64,000 bases of DNA from Cercospora beticola (lineage: Eukaryota; Ascomycota; Dothideomycetes; Mycosphaerellales; Mycosphaerellaceae), in the NCBI RefSeq assembly GCF_033473495.1, contig NC_088939.1, forward strand, positions 2,604,001 through 2,668,000, given 5' to 3'. Positions 11,003-21,286 of this stretch are shown piece after piece. The position numbers were made by a program, and so were the translations under genes. Every line of letters begins with the position of its first letter. Position 1 is the stretch's first letter. The notes under the pieces are model-generated. The model was not told the origin of the DNA. It saw only the letters and a program-made list of their open reading frames with translations, and made no database searches.

Positions 11003-11728
11003 ATGAGCACCAATACCAAGGATAAGGACCAGCGGAGGCGGCGGAGGAGTAGCAGTCTGATGTACCAGGAGCCTCCCGAGAGCCTCGAGCAGCAATCAGA
11101 CCAAGCGATACTCCCGAATTTGAATGCACAGTGGGTGAACGCGAAAGGTGAGTGACGCACAGAAAGAGCATGCAGCGGCAGGAAGAGGAGGCAGCGGCCG
11201 CGAGATCAGGGAGTGCACGACGATGGGGACCAGTGGCTAATACAGGATGCTCATTCAGGCGCATGGATGATTCACATCATCCTCATACTCCTCCTCAAGA
11301 TCGTCTACGATATCGTGCCGTCCATCACCCAAGAAACGTCATGGACGATGGTCAACATAACGTACATGGCCGGCTCATACCTCATGTTCCACTACGTGCG
11401 AGGCATCCCTTTCGAGTTTAATGCCGGAGCATACGACAACCTCAACATGTGGGAGCAAATTGACAACGAAGATCAATACACGCCGGCGAAGAAATTTCTG
11501 CTGGCCATGCCGATCGGGTTGTTCCTAATCAGCACGCACTACACACATTACGACCTAGCATACTTTATGATCAACTTTTTGGCGACGCTAGCAGTTGTGG
11601 TACCCAAGTTACCGGCAGTAAGTACGATCCCACCTTTGCATACCGCACGTCTAACACAAGTATAGTTCCACCGCATGCGACTCGCCGTCTTCAACTCACC
11701 TCCCGCACCTACAGAAGGAGACAGATGA
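11003..11728 (+). CDS. ORM1: ORM1/ORMDL sphingolipid regulator
   Basis: Exons 11003-11147, 11259-11617 and 11666-11728 give 188 residues. Intron 1 (111 nt) has GTGAGT/GGCTAAT/TTCAG; intron 2 (48 nt) has GTAAGT/TCTAACA/ATAG. Joining gives the family core NAQWVNAKG-AWMIHIILIL, then AGSYLMFHYVRGIPFEFN, GAYDNLNMWEQID, a second membrane helix pair and KLPAFHRMR. Four membrane segments are visible. Orm proteins reside in the ER and inhibit serine palmitoyltransferase; in yeast the inhibition is relieved by phosphorylation of the N-terminus. The Ser cluster RRRSSSLMYQEPP in the short N-terminal tail is a plausible equivalent. Confidence 0.95.
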
Positions 11729-12047
11729 TATCAAAAGAGCCGGGATGTTACCGGACTATGGCGTTGTAATATTGGGGAAAATGATTACACCACAGCGGGA
11801 TTATTGTACTCATAAGTCAGAAGATGGATCTGACGTGGACGCTTCAGCGACCTTTGCGCTCCTTTGAGATACCATACCTCTGCCCGAGCAGTAGAGGGGC
11901 AAAGATTGTACTATTGCCAATGAAGCCACAGCGGCACATTGCGGAATCTTCATTCAGGAAACACTTCGTCTTGGATAAATCCTATCTCGTGAGTATTGCT
12001 TCTCAAGTTTGGTGCTGACTACAGACTAGCCTATTCTCACACTACAG
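11729..12047. other. Convergent intergenic region
   Basis: 319 bp between the 3' ends of ORM1 (plus) and the NmrA-like gene (minus). I see nothing beyond terminator sequence. Confidence 0.4.
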
Positions 12048-13040
12048 CTATGCCTCCTTCTTCGAAGCCTCAAACTGCGCCCGAAGCTCTTCGTACACAG
12101 GCTTGATCTTGCCCTCCAACGCATCCTCCAGGTACTTCTCGAACGACGTAAACTCCAAATCCGGATACAACTCCTTACTAGTCACATATCCCAAATACTT
12201 CGCATATTCCGGCGTATTATCCCCTCGGATCCCCCACGATCGCATATACTGCGCTGGAACTTTGACAAAAAGTGCGTTCGGACCTTCGCCCGGACTCTCG
12301 ATTCGTGCCAGCAGATCCTTCTCCGAAAGATACGTCCTGTCGATTTTCTCGCCAAGTCTCTTCTCCACGAGATCGTACACGGCATTCTGGCTCCAGAGTT
12401 CGTTGTAGACAAAAACCCATTTGTTCACTGTCCGTTCATCCTGGACAATTCGAGCGACGTATTTTCCGATATCTCGAAGATCGGTCAGACCGCTTAGGAC
12501 ATTTCCATCGCCGGCGATTTCTGTGGTAACGATACTGGCTACTGCGTCCAATTTTCCGGATGGGACGCGAGGGAGGGAGATTTGGTACCACCAGCCGACG
12601 TCGATGATTGTGTAGGAGAGGCCGAGCTGGAAGATGTGGTTGTAGACTTCTTGTTTTTGGTCGCGGAGGAGGTGGATTCCGCCTGCGGGGATTACGGTTA
12701 TGAAAGCGCAGGGGATGAAACGTTTTACTCCGGCGGCTTTGGCTGCGGTTGCGAGTTGGATTTGGGAGAGTTGGTCCTGGGCGCCGATGGCGGAGATGAG
12801 GATTTGGATTCCTTGGAGAGAGGAGGTGAGTTCTTCGTGGGAGGCTGTGAGGTCTAGGGCGCGGAGGGAGACGTTTTTGTGGGATTTAAGGGCTTGGTTG
12901 GCGGGCTTGGAGAGGGAGGAGGGGCGGACGAGGGCGGTGATGTTGAAGTCTGATGCTTGAGGCGAGGATATGAGTCCGTTGAAGATTGAGCTGCCTGTCT
13001 CGCCTGTGGCGCCAAGGAGGCCAATCTGGAGGGGCGCCAT
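12048..13040 (-). CDS. NmrA-like / isoflavone-reductase-like NAD(P)-binding protein
   Basis: Intronless, 330 residues from the ATG at 13040. The frame is open 15 codons further upstream, but the Rossmann strand begins immediately after this ATG (MAPLQIGLLGATGETG). The dinucleotide motif is GxTGxTG-like, GATGETG at residues 9-15. It is followed by an atypical-SDR pattern with DVVISAIG-like QILISAIGA and AAGVKRFIPCAF, the latter shared by NmrA and isoflavone/phenylcoumaran reductases. The usual catalytic Lys of the reductases (a KRF-PS-FG context) is replaced by RFIPCAF, so this may be a sensor or a reductase with divergent chemistry. Divergent from the HAD gene. Confidence 0.85.
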   Translation of the reverse strand: MAPLQIGLLGATGETGSSIFNGLISSPQASDFNITALVRPSSLSKPANQALKSHKNVSLRALDLTASHEELTSSLQGIQILISAIGAQDQLSQIQLATAAKAAGVKRFIPCAFITVIPAGGIHLLRDQKQEVYNHIFQLGLSYTIIDVGWWYQISLPRVPSGKLDAVASIVTTEIAGDGNVLSGLTDLRDIGKYVARIVQDERTVNKWVFVYNELWSQNAVYDLVEKRLGEKIDRTYLSEKDLLARIESPGEGPNALFVKVPAQYMRSWGIRGDNTPEYAKYLGYVTSKELYPDLEFTSFEKYLEDALEGKIKPVYEELRAQFEASKKEA

Positions 13041-13451
13041 TGATGATTTGTCGTGCTGAGGTAAGGATGTTGGTAAGGTTGGCAAGGTGTTCTGGCCACT
13101 CTATATATGTTCTCTTGGCTTTGCGGTATACTTGTTACGATCGACCTGAGCTGTCGATATTGATCGCCGTCTCCGTTCCAACAAATTGCACTGAAACAGC
13201 CGTGTTGTTTGTGGTTTCTAATCGCGCCCGTCTACGTCGTTATGCTGCTGCACAACGTGCATAAATGCTCGTTCAACCAATCGTGCGACTTTAGTATCGG
13301 ATGACGGATGCGAGACTCGCTTCTGATACGAGTCATGATGACCTTCTTCAGTCAATATTTGATGCTTGATTTGATGGTATTCCTCAAGCCCTACAGTGTG
13401 CATCCTTGCTACTGCAGAACACCATCCTTGCCGCTTAACGACCTCACCTCA
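13041..13451. promoter_or_regulatory. Divergent promoter, NmrA-like / HAD
   Basis: 411 bp between divergent genes. It holds the open 5' extension of the HAD frame (13308 onward), which I treat as leader. No operator recognised. Confidence 0.35.
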
Positions 13452-14367
13452 ATGTTTACAACCAGGCCAACAATAGTTGCGTTACACAAGCCTGCGGTAC
13501 GAGTCTCGTGGCAAGCCAATGCCGGTATCAAGCAATCAGCTCTCTCACGAACAGCAAGCCGCACATTCGCCGTCACAATGAGTGTGAGACGTCACCACTT
13601 CGCGCCTCTCGGCGGCGACAGTGGAAGCAATTCAGACACAAACTTGCTCCGCCTGCGAGGCATCGTCTTCGACATGGACGGCACACTGTGTGAGTAACAC
13701 AGTCGTGTTGCCGATGCAAGTCCCTCCTTACTGATGAAACATCCTCCTCAAAGGCGAACCCCAAAACTGGATGTTCAGCCAAATGCGCTCAGAAGTCGGG
13801 ATCCCCAAATCCGAAGACATCCTCGACTACATCCACGCCTTACCCGAACCTCAACAAATCGAAGCCTTCGAAAAAATCAAAGCCATCGAAAGCGAAGCTA
13901 TGTCGAAACAAATCCCTCAAGCAGGGTTAGTGGCTCTCATGGAATTCCTGGATCAGCATAAGATTAAAAAAGCAATTTGTACGAGGAATTTCGATGCGCC
14001 TGTGAATCATTTATTGGAGAAACATGTACCTTCGCATTTGAATCCTTTCGATCCGGTGATTACAAGGGATTTCAAGCCGCCGAAACCGTCGCCGGAGGGG
14101 ATCTTGCATATTGCTAGGTCCTGGGGCGTGGTGGGTTCGAAAGCAAAGGCGAGCGCTGATGGTGTGAAGACTCCGGTGTTGCCTATTATTATGGTTGGCG
14201 ATTCGGTGGATGATATGGCTGCTGGTAGGGATGCGGGTGCGCTTACGGTGTTGTTGAAGAGTGAAGGGAAGGAGGAGTTGGAGACGGATGAGAGGACTGA
14301 TGTTGCGATTGGGACGCTGGATGAATTGATTACGTTGTTGGAGCGAGGGATCAAGCCCGCTCGGTAA
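13452..14367 (+). CDS. HAD-superfamily phosphatase, possible mitochondrial presequence
   Basis: Exons 13452-13689 and 13754-14367 (64-nt intron, GTGAGT/AAAG, phase 1) give 283 residues. HAD motif I is DMDGT just before the intron, motif II is the T of ICTRN, the motif III lysine lies in DFKPPKPSPEG, and motif IV is GDSVDDM. A cap domain of about 100 residues lies after motif I (type C1). From the first ATG the N-terminus is rich in Arg, Lys, Ser and Ala and lacks acids for about 40 residues, as expected of a mitochondrial presequence. A second in-frame ATG at 13578 would give a shorter cytosolic form. Substrate is not deducible; phosphoglycolate- or pseudouridine-type phosphatases are related. 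Confidence 0.85.
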
Positions 14368-14601
14368 CGACTTTGGGCATCATTCTGATTGTGCCAAACA
14401 GGCGATCGTCGACGATGCGAAGTACCGATGTCGCATAAGCTGACCAAAGCTCCCACTTCCTGGAGGTCTCATCTTCCGGCCTTGCAAATAATTCGCTCAT
14501 AGATGATGTTCAAATTGCAAGTAACATCCTTATACAGTAGAACACGGCCAAGCTCAATTTATTGAAGGCCCCGCAACATTAAAGGGTCTGTACCAAATGA
14601 T

Positions 14602-16440
14602 CTAGTAACCAGGAAAGGTGCAAGTAAATCTAGTCCCAATATAGTCTCCATCATCATCGTTCAAGTCCGAGGTTTGGCAATGCTTCTCGTCGACGTCATT
14701 GATTTGATCAGATCTGAAGACATACCAGCCGTGTGTGTTTGGTATCGGCGTTCCGTATGTGAATTCTAGCTCAGTGTTGCAGCCACTGTCATCGACGCGT
14801 TTGATCTCAAGCTAGAAATGGATGTCAGCAAAGGACAAAGGATGTGAGTCTTGCGTGAATACTGACCTCTTTGGGCAGTGATCCTTGCAAAGTCAGTGTT
14901 TCGCCCTGTGCGAGAGTGACCGGAGCGCCAGCACCGCGATTCGCGACAGCAGTATAGGCACCATTTGCCAATGTTTGAACCGTCACTTCATACTGGTCGC
15001 CGTTATCGCCGGTGATGTCTACAAGCACCTGATACGCCCAGATGTCGCGGGCTTCATTGTCGATCTTGTATGTATTCATCGTCTGGGAGTCGTAAGGGTA
15101 ATCCAAATAGGCACCTACTCCAGCTCCACCGCCTGTTCTCGCGATGCCGCTCATGTGAAATTGGCGGCCATCGTTTGCGCAATTGATGGTTCCAGGTGCA
15201 CCGCAGTACGTCAAACTAGATGCCAGTCAGCGATGTACTGAGACAGACGGGCACAAACGCGCACCTTGCTTTCATGGCAACGTCGTCCGGATCGTTGTCA
15301 TCGAATTGGCTCATGTCGAACTCGACATTGAACGTGTCGCCCGCCTCGAAAGGATTTGCGCCTAGTCTACTGGATTCATGCCTAGCGCCAGCTCTGTATT
15401 GGACCATCTTTCGCTTGAAGTATTTCCACTCGGCTCCGCCTCCTACGTAGCTCTCGTTAGCTTTGCGAGAGAGATACGAGAAGATGGTACTGACTGCTGT
15501 TGTCGAGCCTAGTGATGCATCGTAAAGAGTGTTGAGGAGGATCTATGGGAATCATGCGGTTAGTGATGCGGTTTGCTGATGGCCTGAATCTCACATACTG
15601 GCAGTAGGATCAAAGGTTGGGTTTTCCCAATTCGCCATGGGCCATTCATCGGTCTGCAATTCTAGCTGAGAGTCTCTTGGAGGCAGATTGGGATCATCAG
15701 GGTTGACCTGCAAGTGCTGTAGGCGAAAATTAGCTACGCAGATAAATGCGCAATGGAAAGCACATACAAAAGGATATGGGTCCCAGAACAGTTGGCCGAA
15801 CGGCCAGAGACCGCAGGGAGTTCCCGAGCCTGAGGTAGCAACGCCAGACTCTACACGATTCTGAGCGTATTCGGGCGTGCCGTCATCGTTACCGCCGTAG
15901 GTGTAAGTTACAGCAGTGGTTGAGCCTTGAGCGCCCATCATGCAGTTCTGATACCAACAGGCATTTTGACAAGCTTCACGAGATTTCTTACAGTCCATCA
16001 TCTAGAAAGGAGGGACGTCAGCGTTGGTTGCTAATTCGGACATCGTGAACCAACAGCCACACATGGGTCTGTCGTCTTCGGCCCACGACTAGCTTACTTA
16101 CCATGGTACCCCGATAGGCAGGAGCTCTTTTGAAGATACCACGCCGCACGAGAGTCTGTTCGTCTTCCTCGCCATAGGGAGTGTAAGCACCCCAACGCTC
16201 CACATGCGTCTTCTGGTCAATTCGGGTGGTCCGCTGGACAATAACATCAGGAGCTCGAACGGGTTGTGGAGTCGATGTGTTTGTGCTGTCTTGATGCGGA
16301 TCTTCGTTCTGTGTCAAGTCCGGCTGGGATACTAATGTTGCGACTGGGAGTGCTGCGCCAAATGGCCTGGGGACATGCCCGTCAACTCGGCCGGCTGAGG
16401 CATGAAGAGCGAGTGATAAAGTAACAACTAGTGACAACAT
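14602..16440 (-). CDS. Secreted NucA/NucB deoxyribonuclease-like protein, 7 exons
   Basis: Exons 16440-16102, 16001-15768, 15716-15599, 15542-15495, 15442-15265, 15215-14867 and 14811-14602 splice in frame to 491 residues. Introns are 49-100 nt; two use GTCAGT donors. Residues 1-17 are a signal peptide (MLSLVVTLSLALHASAG). The central region has CKKSREACQNACWYQNC, NRVESG, CGLWPFGQLFWDP, DEWPMA, LRCITRLDNS and a late GDTFNVEFD strand. This order matches fungal extracellular proteins with a NucA/NucB nuclease domain, in which a C-D-E-[WY]-P motif carries the active acid; here the residue before DE is Thr instead of Cys. A further ~200-residue C-terminal domain with paired cysteines is not recognised. 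The 48-nt fourth exon is chosen because only it keeps phase. Confidence 0.72.
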
Positions 16441-17097
16441 GAGAGCGAGTGAAAGCTACTTGCATTGCTGCTTGAGGAGGCTCCGGGTCAGACTTAAGGT
16501 GAGTCCATTCGAGACGTGCTCGCCTCAGCTCTTCAGCTCGCAAGATGGCATGTGTGAAGTCCTCCTCCATGGCATTCTAGGCGCAGTGCCCTTGTTTCGC
16601 GGTTCGATATTGATGTGGAGCGCTGGGCATGAATTTTGAAGGAGCGTGGTACCTGCATTCTGCATCCTGAATCCTTCTGGTACTACAATAGCGCGGGCTG
16701 AGCCTAACGACCTTGGAATCTGTACGTAAGTACCTTGCTATAACCTCACCGGTGGGCAAAGCTGAGACGCGGCACTTCTGCGGCGCAATATCGATGCATA
16801 AATGTGGTTGCACGCGAGCGCCGCGTTGGCACTGCTTTTGGGAGACTTGTTGGCAGGAAGATCAAAGAGGTTGAATTTAGAGTCATCGGGAATCCGCGGG
16901 AGACCGCGATCCCGTCGTGGCACGGCCCATCTCGCTTGCCGGCCCAATGAAGTGGCAAGTGCCATGGCCGCGGACACTTCTCCGAGTTGTTCGTCGGGCA
17001 CTTCTCAGCTCAATCTGGCTCCGTCTCTCGTCCGACACACTCTCGCCTCAACACTACACATCCCCGCCGTGCGTTGAACAGAAGACCAAGACCCATC
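16441..17097. promoter_or_regulatory. Divergent promoter region
   Basis: 657 bp between the NucA/NucB-like gene (minus) and the 157-residue hypothetical gene (plus). Small frames on both strands look random. No specific elements identified. Confidence 0.35.
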
Positions 17098-17619
17098 ATG
17101 GCTGCCCAGGACCGATCAAATCCGGACGAGGGCGATGTCTACCTGATATTCATCCTGGAGTCTGTACCTATCGAGGTACGTGTGCCTTGACGGCGACGAA
17201 AAGTCAGAGCTCATCGCGATCAGACGATCAATGAGGTATTGGAAAAGTCACACAACGAGACGGGCGAGTACCTCCTTCGCTTGGCCGACAATGGCAGCAT
17301 CGCAGACCGCGAAACCCCTCTGGGCACCGAGACCCCCGTTAGTCCCGACTGGAGCTCTCCCTACATAGGGAAGGATATTCGACAGGTAGCAACAATTGTC
17401 GAGCATGTGCCAGATCCTCTGAACCGGCAGCACTTCGCCGTGTTGGACCTCGCCGTGTATCGGCAGACTCGTAAAGTCATGATCTACAAAATTGTGGGCG
17501 AAGAGCCGCAAGGGATTCCGTGCACCGCCGAAGAAGTGTCGCTGCATCTACTTGGCTACGACAGAGGCACTTGGGCTGAAAGCTGGAGACGTTGGCGGGA
17601 GAAAGGTCTCAGCCTGTGA
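17098..17619 (+). CDS. Hypothetical protein, 157 residues
   Basis: Exons 17098-17175 and 17224-17619 (48-nt intron, GTACGT/ATCAG, phase 0). The join reads SVPIE-TINEVLEKSHNETGEYLLRL, which is smooth and continues a helix. There is no signal peptide or membrane segment; the protein is mixed charged with a C-terminal amphipathic stretch rich in Trp and Arg (WAESWRRWREKG). I do not recognise the family. Support comes from a clean open frame of 132 codons in exon 2, consistent splice sites and protein-like composition. Confidence 0.6.
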
Positions 17620-17971
17620 ATTCCGGGGCGAAGCTCCGATCCTACAGACCCACAGCGCTCGTACTCCATCTGAATGTAAATTGCGGCTGAAGGACAAGTC
17701 GTACCACCGCAACATGGCTGCATACACCATGATCATATCCAATGCAAGGTACCACTCCGAATATCCATGCGTCACACCGGCCCCGAAGATGTCCAGCTTG
17801 GTTATGCAGACCAAGCATTGGGCTGAGCCAACAGTGGACACATGCTAGCGACTATTCCTGTAGTGGCATTGTGCCTGGCAGGGGTGCCCAAGATGCAGTC
17901 GCATTGAAGACAACACTTCATGGTCTCGATGTCCGCTCACAGATCATCGGCAGCTCGCCATCGTTCACAGC
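17620..17971. other. Intergenic, promoter of the Ser/Thr-repeat gene
   Basis: 352 bp between two plus-strand genes. Nothing recognised; an upstream signal-peptide exon for the next gene was looked for and not found. Confidence 0.35.
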
Positions 17972-20900
17972 ATGGACAAGTTCTCGTCCTGGATCGCGTA
18001 CCTGGCATCGCTGGCCTCGGGTCACCATACAGGCCATAACTATCAGGGCACAGCAGACTCTACGATAGGTTATGGCGTCCCATCTGGATATGGCCCGTCT
18101 GTATACGGCCAAAGCACAATCTCTTCTGCCGCCATAACCTCACCGTCTGGCTACGGTCCTCCTGGCTACGGCCAAAGTACGACCGCGTCATTGAGCACGC
18201 CCTCGGCCCCTAGCATAGGCAACTCATCGTCTTCGATCTTTATCCCATCTTCAAGCTCCGCTGGCCAGCCGAGTAATGGTCCGTCTTCATCTGCAATCAA
18301 TCAGACCTCGATAGCAGGACCAATAAGTCAAACGAGCACCGATCCGGATACAGTCATTACTACGACGTTGGTGAATCCAATTCCATCGGCCTCCACAACA
18401 TTTGCGGATGAGTCCGATTCTTCATTTGTCCAGTCGACTACAGTACTCAGTTCCTTCACCAACTCAGACGGAAGCCAGGTCATCGAGACTACAAGCCATC
18501 CAGTGTCATCAGTTCTCACTTCATCAGTCAGCCAAACTAGGATCGAGACGACCCTTTCGACGGCGATCCCAACGACAATCACAAGATCTGACGGCTCAAT
18601 CTTTACTACCACGACCAATATTCCAATCATCTCTCAGCCGGCTAATTCATCTGCCCCAGCTGGTACGAGTGTACCTTCAGCCACCTTCACTGTCATCACA
18701 CTATCAGATGGTGAAGTGACCACCTCGACCATTCGGAGCGCTTCAGACCAGCCTACGGCACAGTCTTCGATCGCAATCACAACGATCACGCGATCAGACG
18801 GCGAGGTAATCACATCCTCGATTGTCATCGCTCCAGCCTCCAGCACGGAACGGCCCTCGGCAAGTCTCACCACATTTACATTATCCGATGGGGAGGCAGT
18901 CACCTCGACGATTCCCAATGTTCCAATATCAAGCGCAGGACAGTCCTCAGCTATTCCTACCACTCCGGCCCCATCTGATGGACAGGCGGGTACATCTACA
19001 AATTCAACCGCTCCGGTTCCGAGCACAACAGTGTCTACGCCGATTCTGACTACTTCAACTCAATCTGACGGGAGCCTCGTTACGTGGACAGTATCTGATG
19101 TCCCCGCACCGAGCACAGAGCAATCGTCAGCAAATGCCACAACTGTCACCAGTTCCAGTGGAGCAATATTCACGTCTGCAGTCCCCAGCACGTCACTCTC
19201 CAACACAGATGTATCCGCTTCAGTCCCGAGAACAGAACAATCATCGGCGAATCTCACGACCTTTACTCATTCTGGTGGAGCAATCGTGACGTCCACAATT
19301 TCCAGCGCGCCACCCTCGACCACAGATGTGCCTTCAGGAAATGGAACAACATTCACGGAGTCGAATCAGCAGATTACGATCGGCCCTAGTCTGACTGCGT
19401 CTGGTAATGCCTCTCGAATCATCATCGGCTCAACGACGATCACTCCTGGTGGCTCTGCTTTCACTACCGATACTTGTACTGTGTCTCTAGCGTCTTCGGG
19501 CGTGCTGAATGTTTGTGGCAGTACTACGATACTTCCTATCCAGACAACTATCCCGAGTGGTGCCAGCACTAGTATCAGTGTATCGGGCGAAGTTTCGAGT
19601 ACCAGCGTTGTCACCTCCACCATGACGACCGTCCCACCTGAGGTGTCTACAGAAATAATTCATCCGCCTGGGCTTACGACAAACACCTGGCTCACGACGA
19701 CGAAGGATAGCAGCGATACTATAGTCCCGGTGATCTGGTGCACGGCATGCGCCCCTGGCGGGGGCAGCGGAGGCGTCGTAATATGGGACTTTCCACCAGT
19801 TCCATGGACTCTTTTTGACTGGGGCCTGACCTTCCCCAACCTACCCAAATGGACTCTTCCGTGTATCAGGGTGTTTGGAGCTGTCGTGTCTGGTGATTGT
19901 CCCGACCCCCAGACGGATGAGGAAGGCGAAGAGGAGGAGTCAACTTCCACTGCGACCAGCTCTTCTACGGAGACCTGTACTCAAAGTACCACGGTCACTG
20001 ACTGCAGGGTCGGCTGCTCTGTGTCTTCCACAAGCATGGATAACTCGGTTTCCAGTACAACAATTTGCTATACAACAAGCTGCACTTCGAGCTCTGGCTG
20101 CAGCCTCGTTGGCACAACTTCAACATCCATTTCGACTCCATCCTCAGCCTTGGCATGCGCTATCACTGCTTCACCGACTAAGTATGATGCCTTTGCCATG
20201 TACAGCTCACTGGGGCTCCCAGTCCCTCTCTGGATGCAAGCTGCGACGATTCGGCCAGAGACCGACATTCCAGAAGAAAGTCTGCCAGACTCTCCCGACC
20301 TCGAACCAAGTACAAGCTCCGTTGCTCCTACCTCGAGCTCGACTACATCTTCTGCAGAGGTCACGTCCAGTACTAGCTCGACCACAACTTCTTCAGAAAT
20401 TACGTCCACTTCCAGCTCGATTGAGCCCCCAATTACAGGCCTGCCCAGCTTGACAAGGACAGGAGGAATCACAACACCTTCCGGCAGTTCGTGCGCATCG
20501 ACCACCACATTCTCCCAATGTGCTGGCTCAGGTGGCCAAGCGGCGTGCGTAGAAACTACGAGTTGTGCCTCATGGGAAGCCACCAACACGCCAGAACCCA
20601 CCTCAGAACCCTCGACGTCTTCCGCAGAGCCAGAGCCTGAGCCTTCCTCCACCACCGAAGAAGCTCCATCAACACCAACCGTATCCGTCACTCCATTGGA
20701 AGTCTTCTCAACCGAATGCTGGGATGAATCAGACTTTCCCGGACACGCCGACATCCAGGGCAACGACCAAGGTCGCATGGCAGAGTACTTCTGCGAAACT
20801 TGGAATCAAGTCGTCGATGGACAGCCAGACGTTGGTCCTGGAGAAATTACAGCAGATTATCGTCTTGATGGCTGGGGCGTGAGATATGATTTTGCTGTCG

Positions 20901-21079
20901 CGTGGATTGATGAATGTGTCACTACGGTCGATCGACAAGATGTTGCGTTTCCGGTGGGAGATGGAGGGAAGAGTTGTACAGATATTATGAAGGAAAATTA
21001 TTCGAAATGTAATAATGGGGGTGTGGGAGGGACGACTCAGGCGGGGTGTTTGGCGGTGACGTTTACTGGGGGGAAGTAG
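17972..21079 (+). CDS. Ser/Thr-rich repetitive cell-wall or surface protein
   Basis: Single exon, 1035 residues. The N-terminus (MDKFSSWIAYLASLASG) is only weakly signal-like. Residues ~25-60 contain two GYGPxxYGQST repeats. From ~170 to ~490 an imperfect ~30-residue Ser/Thr unit recurs about nine times around TxxxSDGxxxTST. A less repetitive middle has VPVIWC followed by a GGG-VVIWDFPP strand and LPCIRVFG, then cysteine-containing TCTQST and VTDCRVGCS. The C-terminal ~110 residues form a Cys module starting ECWDESDFPGHADI and containing CNNGGVGG. The middle and C-terminal modules resemble, from memory, those appended to fungal GH18 chitinases and adhesins, but no catalytic domain is present. 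Heavy O-mannosylation and a wall or surface location are inferred. No GPI tail is visible. Confidence 0.75.
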   Translation: MDKFSSWIAYLASLASGHHTGHNYQGTADSTIGYGVPSGYGPSVYGQSTISSAAITSPSGYGPPGYGQSTTASLSTPSAPSIGNSSSSIFIPSSSSAGQPSNGPSSSAINQTSIAGPISQTSTDPDTVITTTLVNPIPSASTTFADESDSSFVQSTTVLSSFTNSDGSQVIETTSHPVSSVLTSSVSQTRIETTLSTAIPTTITRSDGSIFTTTTNIPIISQPANSSAPAGTSVPSATFTVITLSDGEVTTSTIRSASDQPTAQSSIAITTITRSDGEVITSSIVIAPASSTERPSASLTTFTLSDGEAVTSTIPNVPISSAGQSSAIPTTPAPSDGQAGTSTNSTAPVPSTTVSTPILTTSTQSDGSLVTWTVSDVPAPSTEQSSANATTVTSSSGAIFTSAVPSTSLSNTDVSASVPRTEQSSANLTTFTHSGGAIVTSTISSAPPSTTDVPSGNGTTFTESNQQITIGPSLTASGNASRIIIGSTTITPGGSAFTTDTCTVSLASSGVLNVCGSTTILPIQTTIPSGASTSISVSGEVSSTSVVTSTMTTVPPEVSTEIIHPPGLTTNTWLTTTKDSSDTIVPVIWCTACAPGGGSGGVVIWDFPPVPWTLFDWGLTFPNLPKWTLPCIRVFGAVVSGDCPDPQTDEEGEEEESTSTATSSSTETCTQSTTVTDCRVGCSVSSTSMDNSVSSTTICYTTSCTSSSGCSLVGTTSTSISTPSSALACAITASPTKYDAFAMYSSLGLPVPLWMQAATIRPETDIPEESLPDSPDLEPSTSSVAPTSSSTTSSAEVTSSTSSTTTSSEITSTSSSIEPPITGLPSLTRTGGITTPSGSSCASTTTFSQCAGSGGQAACVETTSCASWEATNTPEPTSEPSTSSAEPEPEPSSTTEEAPSTPTVSVTPLEVFSTECWDESDFPGHADIQGNDQGRMAEYFCETWNQVVDGQPDVGPGEITADYRLDGWGVRYDFAVAWIDECVTTVDRQDVAFPVGDGGKSCTDIMKENYSKCNNGGVGGTTQAGCLAVTFTGGK
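18530..19350 (+). repeat. Degenerate coding tandem repeat (Ser/Thr unit)
   Basis: About nine degenerate ~75-110 bp units inside the surface-protein gene. Each encodes a Thr-rich strand, SDG or SGG, then a TST/TSx stretch and a Ser/Pro spacer. Units differ enough at nucleotide level to suggest old duplication rather than recent slippage. Confidence 0.6.
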
Positions 21080-21286
21080 ATTAGGAGCGGATAGGTAGTC
21101 TGATTTATGAGTTTGGATATTTGACTTGTCCCACGCTGCTTCGGATATGCCCGTTGGCCCTAGAAGATATTGTTCTGATAGTTCATCGCGTAGCTGTGGA
21201 AGACATCACGCTGGCCATGAAATTTCAGAACAGATTCACAACCGCTCTCTACTCGCTATGTCGACTACTATTCCCACCCTTCCACC

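Noticed and set aside
20068..20778. 236-codon minus-strand frame
   Set aside because: Complement of the Ser/Thr-rich coding region gives long Glu/Val-rich frames without independent evidence.
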